Counted from the first letter of the stretch, positions 44,581 through 53,967 are shown. The stretch is DNA of 64,000 nt from Floridanema evergladense (GCF_041929205.1 NZ_JBHFNT010000072.1), one strand, 5' to 3'. The notes: a model not told the origin generated them from the letters alone. A program made the numbers and translations.

Positions 44581-44645
44581 TTCGTTGTGACGACTTCAGT
44601 CGTTCTTCCCATCAATAAAAGGACTAAAGTCCTCACAACAAACAA
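44581..44645. repeat. GTTGTGACGACTTCAGTC/GGACTAAAGTCC repeat
   Basis: Two small palindromes (CGACTTCAGTCG and GGACTAAAGTCC) inside outer inverted arms TTCGTTGTGA / TCACAACAAAC, between convergent genes. A related copy is at 46089-46153. Possible bidirectional terminator. Confidence 0.8.
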
Positions 44646-44653
44646 GTAATTAT

Positions 44654-45346
44654 TTAGCCACGACTCCGAGAAATCAACAAAAGTTGAATTAATTGTAAAA
44701 CTGAATAAAAAGCAGTTGCTACATAAGTCCAAGCTGCTGCTTGTAAAACTCTTTTAGCTCCTGTATTCTCTTCTCCTTGGAGAATTCCCAATTGATTAAT
44801 TAGTTTAAGCGCACGACTAGAAGCATCGAATTCTACAGGTAACGTGACAATATGAAAAGCAATTACACCCAGAAATAGGACAATTCCAATATTGATGAAT
44901 ACTGTAGAAATTGCTCCCATTGAACTTAGGAAAAGCCCAATAATTACTAGAAATGGGCCGATTTGAGAACCTAAATTAGCAACTGGAACTAAAGAGGCTC
45001 GTAAATTCATAAATTTATAGCCATTTTTGTCTTGTAGCACATGACCGCACTCATGGGCAGCTACTGCCGCAGCTGCTACAGAATCAGAACTATAAATTCC
45101 TTGAGAAAGACGAACTGCTTTGGCGCTGGGGTCATAATGGTCTGTGAGTTCTCCGGCTACTGGTTCCACCGAAACATCATGAATTCCCATTTTCGATAAA
45201 ATAGCCTGAGCCACTTGTGCGCCAGTCATGCCCATGCTAGAACGAACTTGAGAGTAGCGGTGATAAGTGCCTCTAATTTGACTCTGTGCCCAGAACATTA
45301 ATAAAGCTCCTGGGATCAGAATTAAATAAGATAAGTAATAAGACAT
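44654..45346 (-). CDS. Neutral zinc metallopeptidase (YugP-like)
   Basis: A 230-aa membrane peptidase. Visible are an N-terminal membrane helix (YYLSYLILIPGALLMFWAQ), the zinc motif HECGH within AVAAHECGHVLQDKNGY (about residue 113), two central helices and a C-terminal ALKLINQLGI...FYSVLQLIQLLLI. The start at 45346 is supported by AGGAG about 9 bp upstream, so the ORF extension to 45379 is not used. Substrate unknown. Confidence 0.9.
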   Translation of the reverse strand: MSYYLSYLILIPGALLMFWAQSQIRGTYHRYSQVRSSMGMTGAQVAQAILSKMGIHDVSVEPVAGELTDHYDPSAKAVRLSQGIYSSDSVAAAAVAAHECGHVLQDKNGYKFMNLRASLVPVANLGSQIGPFLVIIGLFLSSMGAISTVFINIGIVLFLGVIAFHIVTLPVEFDASSRALKLINQLGILQGEENTGAKRVLQAAAWTYVATAFYSVLQLIQLLLISRSRG

Positions 45347-45415
45347 GAGTTTATCTCTCCTGGGGAGGTAGACAGTCAAAAATGAGCATTTGAGTACTAA
45401 TTTATCTCAACTTGA

Positions 45416-46045
45416 CTAAATGCCGACTGCTCCCTCTTGCCCGTAGGCTTGCCAAGCTAATTCTACTAATCCGTTGACTATTGCTGCTGCTACTACGGCG
45501 CTTCCTTTGCGTCCTTCGGTGCGAATGTGGGCAATGAGCGAATCCTGTAATCTATCTTTAGCAACATCTACATCAACAAAACCTGCGGGTGTGCCAATGA
45601 CTAAAGCTGGTCGAATTTCCTCTTTTTCAATTAACTCTACTAGGGAAGAAAGCGCTGTTTGAGCGTGACCAACTACAAAAATTCCTTCTGGGTAGCGTTT
45701 GGCGAGGGTTTCTATTCCCCAAGCTACGCGAGTTCTTTCTTTTTGGGGGCGCGTTAATGCGTCCATGCTACAGTAAACCGGGTTGGCAAAGGTGTTTTGG
45801 ATGATTGGTGTGATGCCAACTTGTACCATTGGTACGTCTACGACTATGGTAGTGCGGGCGGCTAAAGCTGCTGCGCCTGCTTGCAAAGCTCTTTCGGAAA
45901 AGCGAATCAGCGATTTATATTCAAAGTCAGCGGTGGCATAGATTACCCGTCGAACTATTTCGTATTCTGATGGGGAAAAGATGTGTTCGCCGATTTCGCG
46001 ATCGATAATTGCTAAACTTTGGGCATCTGTAATATGCCATTCCAT
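45416..46045 (-). CDS. cobH: Precorrin-8X methylmutase
   Basis: Moves a methyl group from C-11 to C-12 in the corrin ring during cobalamin synthesis (CobH/CbiC). The 209-aa protein has the conserved IVRRVIYATADFEY region with catalytic His-site neighbourhood, VVDVPMVQVGI, and ALVIGTPAGFVDV with C-terminal TEGRKGSAVVAAAIVNGL. Normal length. It lies 69 bp from the peptidase and may share a transcript. Confidence 0.94.
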   Translation of the reverse strand: MEWHITDAQSLAIIDREIGEHIFSPSEYEIVRRVIYATADFEYKSLIRFSERALQAGAAALAARTTIVVDVPMVQVGITPIIQNTFANPVYCSMDALTRPQKERTRVAWGIETLAKRYPEGIFVVGHAQTALSSLVELIEKEEIRPALVIGTPAGFVDVDVAKDRLQDSLIAHIRTEGRKGSAVVAAAIVNGLVELAWQAYGQEGAVGI

Positions 46046-46088
46046 GAGAAACCGCCCCCAACCTCATATTGATTAAAGCATAATCTAA

Positions 46089-46153
46089 GTTCGTTGTAAG
46101 GACTTTAGTCCTTTAGTTGTAGGAGTAACGACTGGAGTCGCTACAACAAACTT
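46089..46153. repeat. GTTGTAAGGACTTTAGTCC/CGACTGGAGTCG repeat
   Basis: Second copy of the palindrome family at 44581, with GGACTTTAGTCC and CGACTGGAGTCG inside GTTCGTTGTA / TACAACAAAC arms. Confidence 0.8.
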
Positions 46154-46311
46154 GTTAGTTTACAGCATAAAGGTAGGACGCAAAGAATACAAAATTAACT
46201 TTTGCATTTTTTGCGTCCTTAAAAGGGGACTGGGGAATAGGGATTAGGAATTGGGGAAGTTTAGATTTATTATTTTAATCTTCAGTCCCCAGTCCCTAGT
46301 CCCTCAAATGT

Positions 46312-47160
46312 TTAACGACTGCTGGAAGCTTCTGGAGGAGAACCCAGCGCAGGTGTGAGGTAAGCAACTAAAGCTCCAATGACGAATCCTGCCACATTTC
46401 GCAGTAGGGGCAACCATTCGGCAGTACGGCTGACTACTGGGCCGATTCCGAAGGCAATAAACAAAATTCCCCACAATGGCGAGAAAATTAATGCCCATTG
46501 CCATGCCACCATTTGTCCTGGTTTCCGGGGATGAGCCGCAAATCCTAAGACTGCTCCGCCTACAATTGAGGTAACTAAGGTGAGAATCCACTGTTCTCTG
46601 GGTAAACCGGGAACTACGTTGCAACCGCCTTGTATTAGGCAGGTTTTGACTGATTCTAAGGATTGAATGATTGATTGTGCTTCGCCTTGGTCGCGGACGA
46701 AGTAGAGGTTGCCGAAGCGAGTTTGCAGTTCAATCCAAAAGGTGCGGGGTAGGAGTTGATAAACGGCATCTCCAACGTTGAAGTTAAGGATATTCCCGCC
46801 TCTGGAGTCTGCGATTACCAGAACGCTTTTTTCGTCTAATCCCCAAAAGTCTTTTACTGCTCTACCTGGGGTACGATCGTACTGTGTTAATACTCTAAGT
46901 TTCCAGCCTGTGTCGGCTTCAAATTTTTCTATATCTTTTCTCAGTGCTTCCTTCTGAATATCGGTGAAGGTTTTGGCGAGGTCAATTATCGGGGTTTGAG
47001 TGGCAGGTAGTAACTCTGGATTGTCGTATGCTTGCGCTACGGCAGGTGCTACTGCCCAAATTGATAAGGCGAGGAAAAAGGCTGCTAAGGATGTCAGAAT
47101 TCTTTTGACGAAAGGTTTTTGCTGCATTGGCTGTTCTACCAGAATCTCAGGCTTGGACAT
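46312..47160 (-). CDS. TPM-domain (Psb32-like) membrane protein
   Basis: A 282-aa protein with an N-terminal signal/anchor (about 22-45), a TPM domain (about 50-175; VIDLAKTFTDIQKEALRKDI-like, FEADTGWKLRVLTQYDRTPG, VLVIADSRGGNILNFNVG) and three C-terminal helices. Psb32 homologues have this layout and protect or help repair photosystem II. The TPM domain should face the lumen or periplasm. Psb32 assignment is likely but not proven. Confidence 0.82.
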   Translation of the reverse strand: MSKPEILVEQPMQQKPFVKRILTSLAAFFLALSIWAVAPAVAQAYDNPELLPATQTPIIDLAKTFTDIQKEALRKDIEKFEADTGWKLRVLTQYDRTPGRAVKDFWGLDEKSVLVIADSRGGNILNFNVGDAVYQLLPRTFWIELQTRFGNLYFVRDQGEAQSIIQSLESVKTCLIQGGCNVVPGLPREQWILTLVTSIVGGAVLGFAAHPRKPGQMVAWQWALIFSPLWGILFIAFGIGPVVSRTAEWLPLLRNVAGFVIGALVAYLTPALGSPPEASSSR

Positions 47161-47342
47161 TTACCAAGAAGTTTTATTAATTAAAGGATAATAGAAAGCT
47201 AATATTTCTTTACACTTCTTTACTTTACTCTAATAGTACGCCATTTTACCAGCATTGTCTTAAGAAAGGCAGAAGGCAGAAGGCAGAGGCGCAGAGGACA
47301 AATAAATTGTCCCCTTGTCCCCTTGTCCCCAGTCCCTTTACT

Positions 47343-47837
47343 CTACTCTTTGTCTACTTCTGAGTTTTCTTTGGTGTAAGATTGCGATCGCTCATGAGGA
47401 AAATCTAAAGGGATTCTTTGTCCAGGTGGCAGACGGTCTACAGAACGGTGTCCGCTGGGAGGAATATTATTATTAGAACGGTTAAAAGTTTTCCAGGCGG
47501 TTTTTATTCCTGTGAGGAAACTACGAGTAGTAACTTGAACTTTTCTCGCTTGAGTTTTAGCACCATCAATAGTTTTATCAACATTTTTTACTACTTGACC
47601 TGCACTTTTTACGCCATCGGTAACATCATCTGTTAATTCACTAATCTCCATTCCTGTAAGGCGAATAGATTCTAAAGTGGGTGGTAGTTCTCTATTTAAA
47701 GTATCAGCTAATTTTTCTATACTGCGGGCTGCACGGGCAATTTCTTGAACAGCTGGTAAAAGTGCTACTAGAACCGCAGTGAGACTAACGGCAACTAGCA
47801 CAATAGAAAGTCCTAGCCAAAATAACGGGTCAATCAC
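47343..47837 (-). CDS. DUF948-like membrane-anchored protein
   Basis: A 164-aa protein with an N-terminal membrane helix (about 6-28) and a long amphipathic coiled coil (IARAARSIEKLADTLNRELPPTLESIR, then VKNVDKTIDGAKTQ), followed by a disordered basic tail. This is the DUF948 pattern. It is followed 3' to 5' by the YtxH gene upstream (67 bp), and the two probably form one transcript for envelope or stress proteins. Confidence 0.75.
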   Translation of the reverse strand: MIDPLFWLGLSIVLVAVSLTAVLVALLPAVQEIARAARSIEKLADTLNRELPPTLESIRLTGMEISELTDDVTDGVKSAGQVVKNVDKTIDGAKTQARKVQVTTRSFLTGIKTAWKTFNRSNNNIPPSGHRSVDRLPPGQRIPLDFPHERSQSYTKENSEVDKE

Positions 47838-47904
47838 AAATTTTTTAGTTTAAATAATTATTAGGCTTTTGGTTCAATTCCTGTTAATTTAGAGTCGGTT
47901 TTGA

Positions 47905-48300
47905 TTACTGTACTTTCGGAGGTATGGGATTTAAGGATACCTCTGCAAGAGAGTCTTCAACTAATGGTCGATCGGAGGAAGTGGATGTTTCTTGCCGTTG
48001 TATATTTTCCTGTTCTTTGGCAGTAGCTTCAACTCCAGCAGCGATCGCTTCTTTGAGTCGCGTTAAGGTGCTATCCCAGTTACGCAATGCTGTTTCAGAA
48101 AGGCGATCGGCTTGCAGCTGTACGCTACTAGAAAGGTCTTCTGCTAATTCTGGGAGTGCTTCGGCAGATTTTTTTAGCAACTGGCGAGTTTCTTTCCCAG
48201 TGCGGGGCGCTAAGAGCAAGCCTGTAATAGTCCCTAGCGCTGCTCCCAGTAGCATACCACCAATAAAAGCTCCCGAAGATCCCGATCGATTCTCAGACAT
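47905..48300 (-). CDS. YtxH-domain protein
   Basis: A 131-aa protein with an N-terminal glycine-rich helix FIGGMLLGAALGTITGLLLAPRTGKETRQLL, the signature of YtxH (gas-vesicle-like/general-stress) proteins, then a helical region and disordered tail. Function is unknown; relatives are often stress-induced. It precedes the DUF948 gene on the same strand. Confidence 0.85.
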   Translation of the reverse strand: MSENRSGSSGAFIGGMLLGAALGTITGLLLAPRTGKETRQLLKKSAEALPELAEDLSSSVQLQADRLSETALRNWDSTLTRLKEAIAAGVEATAKEQENIQRQETSTSSDRPLVEDSLAEVSLNPIPPKVQ

Positions 48301-48441
48301 TTTTTCGCTACCAATCCTTTAACTCAATTTTAGGCAGGTTTTCCTGATTGGTATGATATGCGATCGCATCGCCTGTGCGTTAGCAAGTACCAAGATTATT
48401 TCTGAAGAAAGATGTGGCAGCTTTGAGCAAAACTAAGCAAA

Positions 48442-48783
48442 TCAGTATTTCGACAGGGATTTCTTCAGCTTTTTTAATTGTTTATTTTTTCTCTGACGTT
48501 TTTGCCAAACTTGTTGGGTAAAGTTGAGTATTCCTAAGACTTGCCCTAGTTTTTCCAGTTGAATTTCTAGCTTTTGGTATTGTTCTCGCAGCGTATTAGC
48601 GCCTTTTTGTCCCACACTTATGGTTTTTGGTGCGCTGTGTAACACATTATAAGTGTTGCGATCGGCAGCTAAGATAGCTCTGGTTGCACCTGCGATCGTT
48701 CTGCGAATTTTCCAAATTCGCCAAGCTAAGTAAAAGTTAAATAGCGCAATGAGTATGTTGATTGCGATCACAATTACGATCAT
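48442..48783 (-). CDS. Small membrane-anchored coiled-coil protein
   Basis: A 113-aa protein: N-terminal helix MIVIVIAINILIALFNFYLA, then a WRIWKIRRTIAGATRAILAADRN segment and a basic coiled-coil end (KQLKKLKKSLSKY). No recognised family. It is on the same strand as and 141 bp upstream of the YtxH/DUF948 pair, and shares their layout of one helix plus coiled coil. Confidence 0.65.
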   Translation of the reverse strand: MIVIVIAINILIALFNFYLAWRIWKIRRTIAGATRAILAADRNTYNVLHSAPKTISVGQKGANTLREQYQKLEIQLEKLGQVLGILNFTQQVWQKRQRKNKQLKKLKKSLSKY

Positions 48784-48907
48784 TATTTTAAGTTTCCCCC
48801 AACAAACTCATCTGATTTAATTAATGGCTGTTGGCTTTAATGATAGCGGGTAAAGGTGCGATCGTTACAAAACGCTCAACTTTTTACCAATCACATCAAT
48901 TCTTAAA

Positions 48908-49867
48908 TCAAGTTTTGGCTAAACTATCCCACTTTTCCACTGTTGGTTTATATAACCATTGCTCTAATCTAGTATCTTCAACATAACCTCTCAATTCAGG
49001 ATCGGGCCAAATATGGAGCCGATCTTTACATCCCACTTCTTGAGCAGCAGTTTCAATATCATCCCATTGTCTTTTAAAACATTCTGCCCATGATTTTTTC
49101 GTCATAACAGTACTGGCAAAATCTAACCCTGCTGCTACCATCCTTTTTCCATTACTTCCACGAGCATTAATTGGTTCCCAAAATATTACCTCTGGATTGA
49201 TAGCAATAATTTTTTCTAAATGTCTTTTAAAATCATGTAAAGTCATTGTGGGAGGCGTAGGAGCCATTGCTACATACAAACGACAACCAGCTTTATAACC
49301 TTTTAGTAAAGCTTCATAACGTCTAGAAGGTGGAGGTGCTTGTGGTTCAATTTTACGACTTAGTTCATCATCTAAGTATGGTAAACTCATGCCAAGCGTC
49401 ACATTTGAACGAATAAGAATATCTAAATCATCAGTCCATAACAAACCGCGAGTTAAAATTCTCACTCTTTTCTTATATTTGGATAAAATCTCAACCGAAG
49501 AACGAGTAATGCTTGCAGTTTCTTTGTTTTGGTAAGGATCTGTTCCTGAACAAAGCATAACCACACCTTGACCTGATGGTGTTATTAGCCAAGTTTTTTT
49601 CCGACTTAGTTTTTTTTCCAGTAATTCAGGTACATTTTCACGAACTAAGAGATACTTTCCCCAATCCATTTGAGGATTACTTACTCCTTTTTCGCTTAAT
49701 TGCGTTTGTCTTGTCCGAATTGCCGGAGTTGATGGCACATAGCAAAACGTACACCCATGCAAGCAACCTGATGCTATATTTATTACATAGTCACATAACC
49801 CTTTCTTGTTAAGGGCGCTTTCCTGAAGAGGATTGACTATTTTTTCTGTTTCTTTGATTACTGCCAT
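48908..49867 (-). CDS. SPL-like radical SAM protein
   Basis: A 319-aa radical SAM enzyme: the 4Fe-4S motif is CLHGCTFC, a CX3CX2C within INIASGCLHGCTFCYVPST (about residue 30). Later motifs GVVMLCSGTDPYQNKE, RILTRGLLWTDDLDIL and TLGMSLPYLDDELSRKIEP match COG1533-type (spore photoproduct lyase-like) proteins. The ATG at 49867 is used. It is divergent from the TcmP gene, and the two are likely a functional pair; the chemistry and substrate are unknown. Confidence 0.85.
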   Translation of the reverse strand: MAVIKETEKIVNPLQESALNKKGLCDYVINIASGCLHGCTFCYVPSTPAIRTRQTQLSEKGVSNPQMDWGKYLLVRENVPELLEKKLSRKKTWLITPSGQGVVMLCSGTDPYQNKETASITRSSVEILSKYKKRVRILTRGLLWTDDLDILIRSNVTLGMSLPYLDDELSRKIEPQAPPPSRRYEALLKGYKAGCRLYVAMAPTPPTMTLHDFKRHLEKIIAINPEVIFWEPINARGSNGKRMVAAGLDFASTVMTKKSWAECFKRQWDDIETAAQEVGCKDRLHIWPDPELRGYVEDTRLEQWLYKPTVEKWDSLAKT

Positions 49868-50044
49868 GATATACACTTACCTTTTGCTTGTAATTAAAAA
49901 TGGATTTGTAATTTTTTATTCTCATATTTAATTAATACCTTAATAAATAATTATTAACTCACATTACATATTACCATAAATAAGTTTGTTCATAATGTAA
50001 TTAACTTAGATTATCACTCAAAATTTGACAATAATGTAAAAGCA

Positions 50045-50917
50045 ATGAATATACAAACATTTGGTGGAGATTGGACAGAAAATAAGCTAGTTAAATTGCG
50101 TAAATACCTGGTAGCTTATGCAACTATTATGAAAGATTACAATTTCAAATATGCTTATATAGATGCTTTTGCCGGGACTGGATATAGAACAGGAAAAGAA
50201 AGTGAAGAAACAGACATATTGATATTCCCTGAACTGATAAATCAAGAATCGAATAAGTTATTTGATGGTTCAGCACGTATTGCGTTGCAAGTAGAGCCAA
50301 AATTTGACCAGTATATTTTTATTGAGAAGGATGAAAATAAAGTTTATGAATTAAATAAACTTAAAACAGAATTTACTAATATGGCAGATAGGGTAACTAT
50401 AATCAATTCGGATGCCAACATTTATATAAAAGATATCTGCTCAAAAAATTGGAAAAGTCATCGATCTGTACTGTTCTTAGATCCTTTTGGAATGCAAGTT
50501 CCTTGGGCAACCATAGAGTGTATTGCTAAGACAGAAGCTATTGATTTATGGTATTTATTCCCTGTAGGAGTAGCTATTAATAGACTACTGAAAAAGGATG
50601 GTAATATAGATGAAGTAATTAGAAAAAGACTTGATGAGACTTTTGGTACTACAGATTGGTACGATCGATTTTACCAAATTACCAATCAAATAGACTTATT
50701 TGGTACATACTCCATAACTGAAAAAACAGCAGATTATAAATTAATTTGTGAATACTTCATTGAGCGTTTAGAGACAGTGTTTGCAGGGGTCGCCAAAAAT
50801 CCTCTTTTATTATGTAATTCACGTAATACCCCTTTGTACTTACTTTGCTTTGCCGCAGCGAATAAAAAAGGAGCGAAAACAGCAATTAAAATTGCACAAG
50901 ACATATTGAAAAAATGA
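50045..50917 (+). CDS. tcmP: Three-Cys-motif partner protein TcmP
   Basis: A 290-aa protein beginning NIQTFGGDWTENKLVKLRKYLVAYATIMKDYNFKYAYIDAFAGTG. The YIDAFAGTG and LFLDPFGMQVPW motifs are diagnostic of the TcmP family, which has a methyltransferase-like fold (DAFAGTG as SAM-type loop, DPFG as catalytic-like motif). Family members occur beside three-Cys-motif or radical SAM proteins, and here the SPL-like gene lies divergently 177 bp away. Codon use and AT content look higher than in flanking housekeeping genes. Function is not established. Confidence 0.85.
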   Translation: MNIQTFGGDWTENKLVKLRKYLVAYATIMKDYNFKYAYIDAFAGTGYRTGKESEETDILIFPELINQESNKLFDGSARIALQVEPKFDQYIFIEKDENKVYELNKLKTEFTNMADRVTIINSDANIYIKDICSKNWKSHRSVLFLDPFGMQVPWATIECIAKTEAIDLWYLFPVGVAINRLLKKDGNIDEVIRKRLDETFGTTDWYDRFYQITNQIDLFGTYSITEKTADYKLICEYFIERLETVFAGVAKNPLLLCNSRNTPLYLLCFAAANKKGAKTAIKIAQDILKK

Positions 50918-51063
50918 ATTTTTGTCAATGTATTTGCTATTAAACTCTAAATTTTCTCTTAATTCAAGTTTTTTGTGGTTTAATCAAATAGCGATCGCTC
51001 TCTCCCCCCTCTTCAGGGAAAAAGTGCGATCGCTAATTCTAACTACAGTTTCAACTGTCGAAT

Positions 51064-51573
51064 CTACACATCTTGTTCGCTAAATTCGCGAGTTAAGTGA
51101 TCGAAAGGCTGGTCTAGAAACGAAGTATTCTGAATTCCAGATTCTTCTACTAGCCCCTTAACAATATCCTTCATAATTTGGATACCGCGCACTGTTGGCC
51201 CGATTGGTACACCGAGAGAATTATAAGTCTCCCGCAAACCTTGCAACACGCGCTCATCCAATACATAAGTATCCCCTGCAACCAGCGCATAGCTAGCATA
51301 ACGGAGATAGTAATCCATATCCCGCAAACAAGCCGCATAACGACGAGTTGTATAAGCATTTCCACCAGGACGAATTAATTCCGGCAACTCATCAAATAAT
51401 TGCGAACCAGCCTGTTTAACAATCTCAGCTGCATTACTATTAATTACACCAGCAGCAGCTACTCTAGCCGTACCCGTTTCAAAATAAGTTTTCAGAGAAT
51501 CAACAGCATTCCGGTCTAAATAACGACCAGCAACATCGTAATTTCTAATTAAAGTTGTAACTGCGTCCCGCAT
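51064..51573 (-). CDS. apcF: Allophycocyanin beta-18 subunit
   Basis: Specialised allophycocyanin beta-like core subunit that sits with ApcE and ApcD in terminal-emitter trimers. The 169-aa protein has the bilin Cys in TRRYAACLRDMDYYLRY (about residue 82), NSLGVPIGPTVRGIQIMKDIV, and the extended C-terminus FDHLTREFSEQDV that separates ApcF from ApcB (161 aa). It is unlinked from the apcEABC cluster, as in many cyanobacteria. Confidence 0.96.
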   Translation of the reverse strand: MRDAVTTLIRNYDVAGRYLDRNAVDSLKTYFETGTARVAAAGVINSNAAEIVKQAGSQLFDELPELIRPGGNAYTTRRYAACLRDMDYYLRYASYALVAGDTYVLDERVLQGLRETYNSLGVPIGPTVRGIQIMKDIVKGLVEESGIQNTSFLDQPFDHLTREFSEQDV

Positions 51574-51810
51574 GAAATTGCTCTCCCAGTGAATGTTACT
51601 ATCGGGGTTTTACTATTGCTGAAATATTGTTGTATCTAATCCGTATTAGAACATCGGACAGACACACCTGCTCCTAGATTAAAACTCAACTTAACAAAGT
51701 TTAATCAAGAAACACAAAGCTTTACCTGTGGCGTAGATAGCCGATTGTAGTTTACAACAAAACGATGCCCCAAAAGTTGCCTTTTACGGCTTTTGTCTGG
51801 GAGAAAAACA

Positions 51811-52101
51811 CTAAACCAAAACTTTTTGTTTTGGGCGATTTTTTAGGTGGCAAGAAGGATATTCTGGCTGAAAAGTGATAGCTGATTTAAACCACTCTGT
51901 CAACGGTTCAGATAACAAAATTAACTCTTCAGGATAGCGAGGTTGAGGATCGCCCACCAACCAAATTGGCGGTACCATCATCGGGTCATACTCTGCAATT
52001 ACATCTACTACGCCGGGACGCTGTTTTAACTCTACCCGCAATCCCGGACGATATTGCTGTGCTTCCTGTGTTGTTAAATCTGCCTGTAATGTAAAAGCCA
52101 T
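51811..52101 (-). CDS. Conserved hypothetical protein upstream of glnA
   Basis: A 96-aa protein, MAFTLQADLTTQEAQQYRPGLRVELKQ and VVDVIAEYDPMMVPPIWLVGDPQPRYPEEL. It looks like a small soluble all-beta/alpha domain. It has no recognised family. It is divergent from glnA and its start lies 20 bp from a perfect GTA-N8-TAC site, so nitrogen control is possible. Confidence 0.6.
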   Translation of the reverse strand: MAFTLQADLTTQEAQQYRPGLRVELKQRPGVVDVIAEYDPMMVPPIWLVGDPQPRYPEELILLSEPLTEWFKSAITFQPEYPSCHLKNRPKQKVLV

Positions 52102-52121
52102 TCTTATCGCAATAATAAACT

Positions 52122-52135
52122 GTAGTTATTGTTAC
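52122..52135. promoter_or_regulatory. NtcA-type box, distal to glnA
   Basis: GTA-GTTATTGT-TAC matches GTA-N8-TAC exactly. It is 387 bp before glnA and 20 bp before the divergent gene at 52101. It has no well-spaced -10 on the glnA side, so it may be a secondary site, a repressor-type site for the minus gene, or chance. Confidence 0.4.
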
Positions 52136-52236
52136 GATTTTACATAAGGAAAGTTGGGTTGCCAAAGTAATCTGTCAAAGTCGCTACATTTTTTAACTTT
52201 TTCTTTAGGCGATCGCCTAACAAGACAAGGATATTC

Positions 52237-52279
52237 TGTAAACCTGAATACAAAAGATCCTGAAACCTATCTCTAGGAT
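52237..52279 (+). promoter_or_regulatory. NtcA-activated glnA promoter
   Basis: A perfect palindromic NtcA box TGTA-AACCTGAA-TACA (52237-52252), followed after exactly 22 bp (counted from TAC) by TAGGAT (52274-52279), which fits TAN3T. This is the canonical layout of NtcA class II promoters. A leader of roughly 230 nt would precede glnA. The 420-bp gap holds no gene. Confidence 0.8.
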
Positions 52280-52521
52280 GATGCAGGTATACTATTAAGT
52301 CGGCAAAATCGGCTATTTAATTTGAAACAAATCTGTCTGGACATCCCAGAATAACAATGATGGGGAGATCCAGGCAGTAGTCTTAGGTGTCAGATCAAAA
52401 AAGACAGACGCACCCAGTAAAATTCTCACAAATCTAGGTTTTCTGCCCCTTGACCTGAACCTTCACCACAGCTGATTATCTATATCCAGACTTTACGAGA
52501 TCAAAAGTTACGGAGTAATTC

Positions 52522-53940
52522 ATGTTCCAGACCCCGCAAGAGTTCTTAAATTACGTTAAAGAAAAGAACATCCAAATCATTGACCTCAAGTTCATCGATA
52601 TGCCAGGGATTTGGCAGCACTTATCGGTGTACCACAACCAAATCGATGAAAGCAGCTTCAGCAGCGGTGTACCATTCGATGGTTCCAGTATCAGGGGATG
52701 GAAAGCCATCAACGAGTCAGACATGGCAATGGTGCTAGACCCCACCACAGCCTGGATTGACCCTTTTATGAAAGAACCCACCCTCAGCGTTATCTGTAGC
52801 ATTATCGAACCTCGTACAGGTGAACCTTATAGCCGCGACCCCCGTACCATTGCCCAAAAAGCAGTTGATTACCTAATCTCTACAGGTCTTGGTGACACAG
52901 CTTTCTTTGGTCCAGAAGCGGAATTCTTTATTTTCGATGATGTTCGCTTCGATCAAAACGAACACGAAGGCTACTATTACGTAGACTCTGTGGAAGGTCG
53001 TTGGAATTCAGGGAAAAACGAAGGGCCAAACTTGGGTTACAAACCTCGGTACAAGGAAGGTTATTTCCCAGTTTCCCCCACCGATACTTCCCAAGATATG
53101 CGGACAGAAATGCTGCTAACTATGGCAGAGTGCGGTGTACCCATTGAAAAGCATCACCACGAAGTTGCTTCCGGTGGTCAGTGCGAACTAGGTTTCCGCT
53201 TCAATAAGTTAGTCAAGGCAGCAGACGACTTGATGACTTACAAGTATGTAATTAAGAACGTCGCTAAGAAATACGGCAAAACCGTTACCTTTATGCCCAA
53301 GCCAGTGTTTAATGACAATGGTTCTGGGATGCACACCCACCAGTCAATCTGGAAAGACGGTCAACCCTTGTTTGCTGGGGACAAATATGCTGATTTAAGT
53401 CAAATGGCGCTGCACTATATCGGCGGTATCCTCAAGCACGCACCTGCGTTGTTGGCTTTAACTAACCCCACCACCAACTCTTACAAGCGCTTGGTGCCTG
53501 GTTTTGAAGCACCTGTAAACTTGGCTTACTCTCAAGGTAATCGTTCTGCTTCGATTCGGATTCCTTTGTCTGGTACTAATCCCAAGGCGAAGCGGTTAGA
53601 ATTCCGTTGTCCTGATGCTACTTGTAACCCATACTTGGCTTTTGCCGCAATGCTTTGTGCGGGTATTGATGGGATTAAGAACCAAATCGATCCAGGTGAA
53701 CCTTTGGATGTGGATATTTACGAACTGAGTCCTGAAGAGTTGAGTAAGGTTCCTTCTACTCCTGGTTCTTTGGAAGGTGCCCTAGAAGCTTTGGAAAAAG
53801 ACCATGCTTTCTTGACTGAAACTGGTGTGTTTACCGAAGACTTTATCCAGACTTGGATTTCTTACAAGATTGATAAGGAAGTTAACCCAATGCGGTTACG
53901 TCCTCATCCTTACGAGTATGCTCTGTACTACGACTGCTAA
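52522..53940 (+). CDS. glnA: Glutamine synthetase type I
   Basis: Joins ammonium and glutamate to glutamine with ATP. The 472-aa protein has the N-terminal beta-Grasp (IQIIDLKFIDMPGIWQHLSV), the glutamate/metal-binding FGPEAEFFIFD and EVASGGQCELGF, ATP-binding MPKPVFNDNGSGMHTHQS, and the NRSASIRIP active-site loop. C-terminal region MRLRPHPYEYALYYDC ends as expected. Together with gltB/gltD it provides the GS-GOGAT cycle. Preceded by an NtcA promoter and ended by a terminator. Confidence 0.98.
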   Translation: MFQTPQEFLNYVKEKNIQIIDLKFIDMPGIWQHLSVYHNQIDESSFSSGVPFDGSSIRGWKAINESDMAMVLDPTTAWIDPFMKEPTLSVICSIIEPRTGEPYSRDPRTIAQKAVDYLISTGLGDTAFFGPEAEFFIFDDVRFDQNEHEGYYYVDSVEGRWNSGKNEGPNLGYKPRYKEGYFPVSPTDTSQDMRTEMLLTMAECGVPIEKHHHEVASGGQCELGFRFNKLVKAADDLMTYKYVIKNVAKKYGKTVTFMPKPVFNDNGSGMHTHQSIWKDGQPLFAGDKYADLSQMALHYIGGILKHAPALLALTNPTTNSYKRLVPGFEAPVNLAYSQGNRSASIRIPLSGTNPKAKRLEFRCPDATCNPYLAFAAMLCAGIDGIKNQIDPGEPLDVDIYELSPEELSKVPSTPGSLEGALEALEKDHAFLTETGVFTEDFIQTWISYKIDKEVNPMRLRPHPYEYALYYDC

Positions 53941-53967
53941 AAAGTGTTTGTTGCTTAATTAACATTT

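Noticed and set aside
52300..52521. Glutamine riboswitch (glnA RNA motif) in the glnA leader
   Set aside because: I could not find the conserved core by eye; a covariance-model search would decide.
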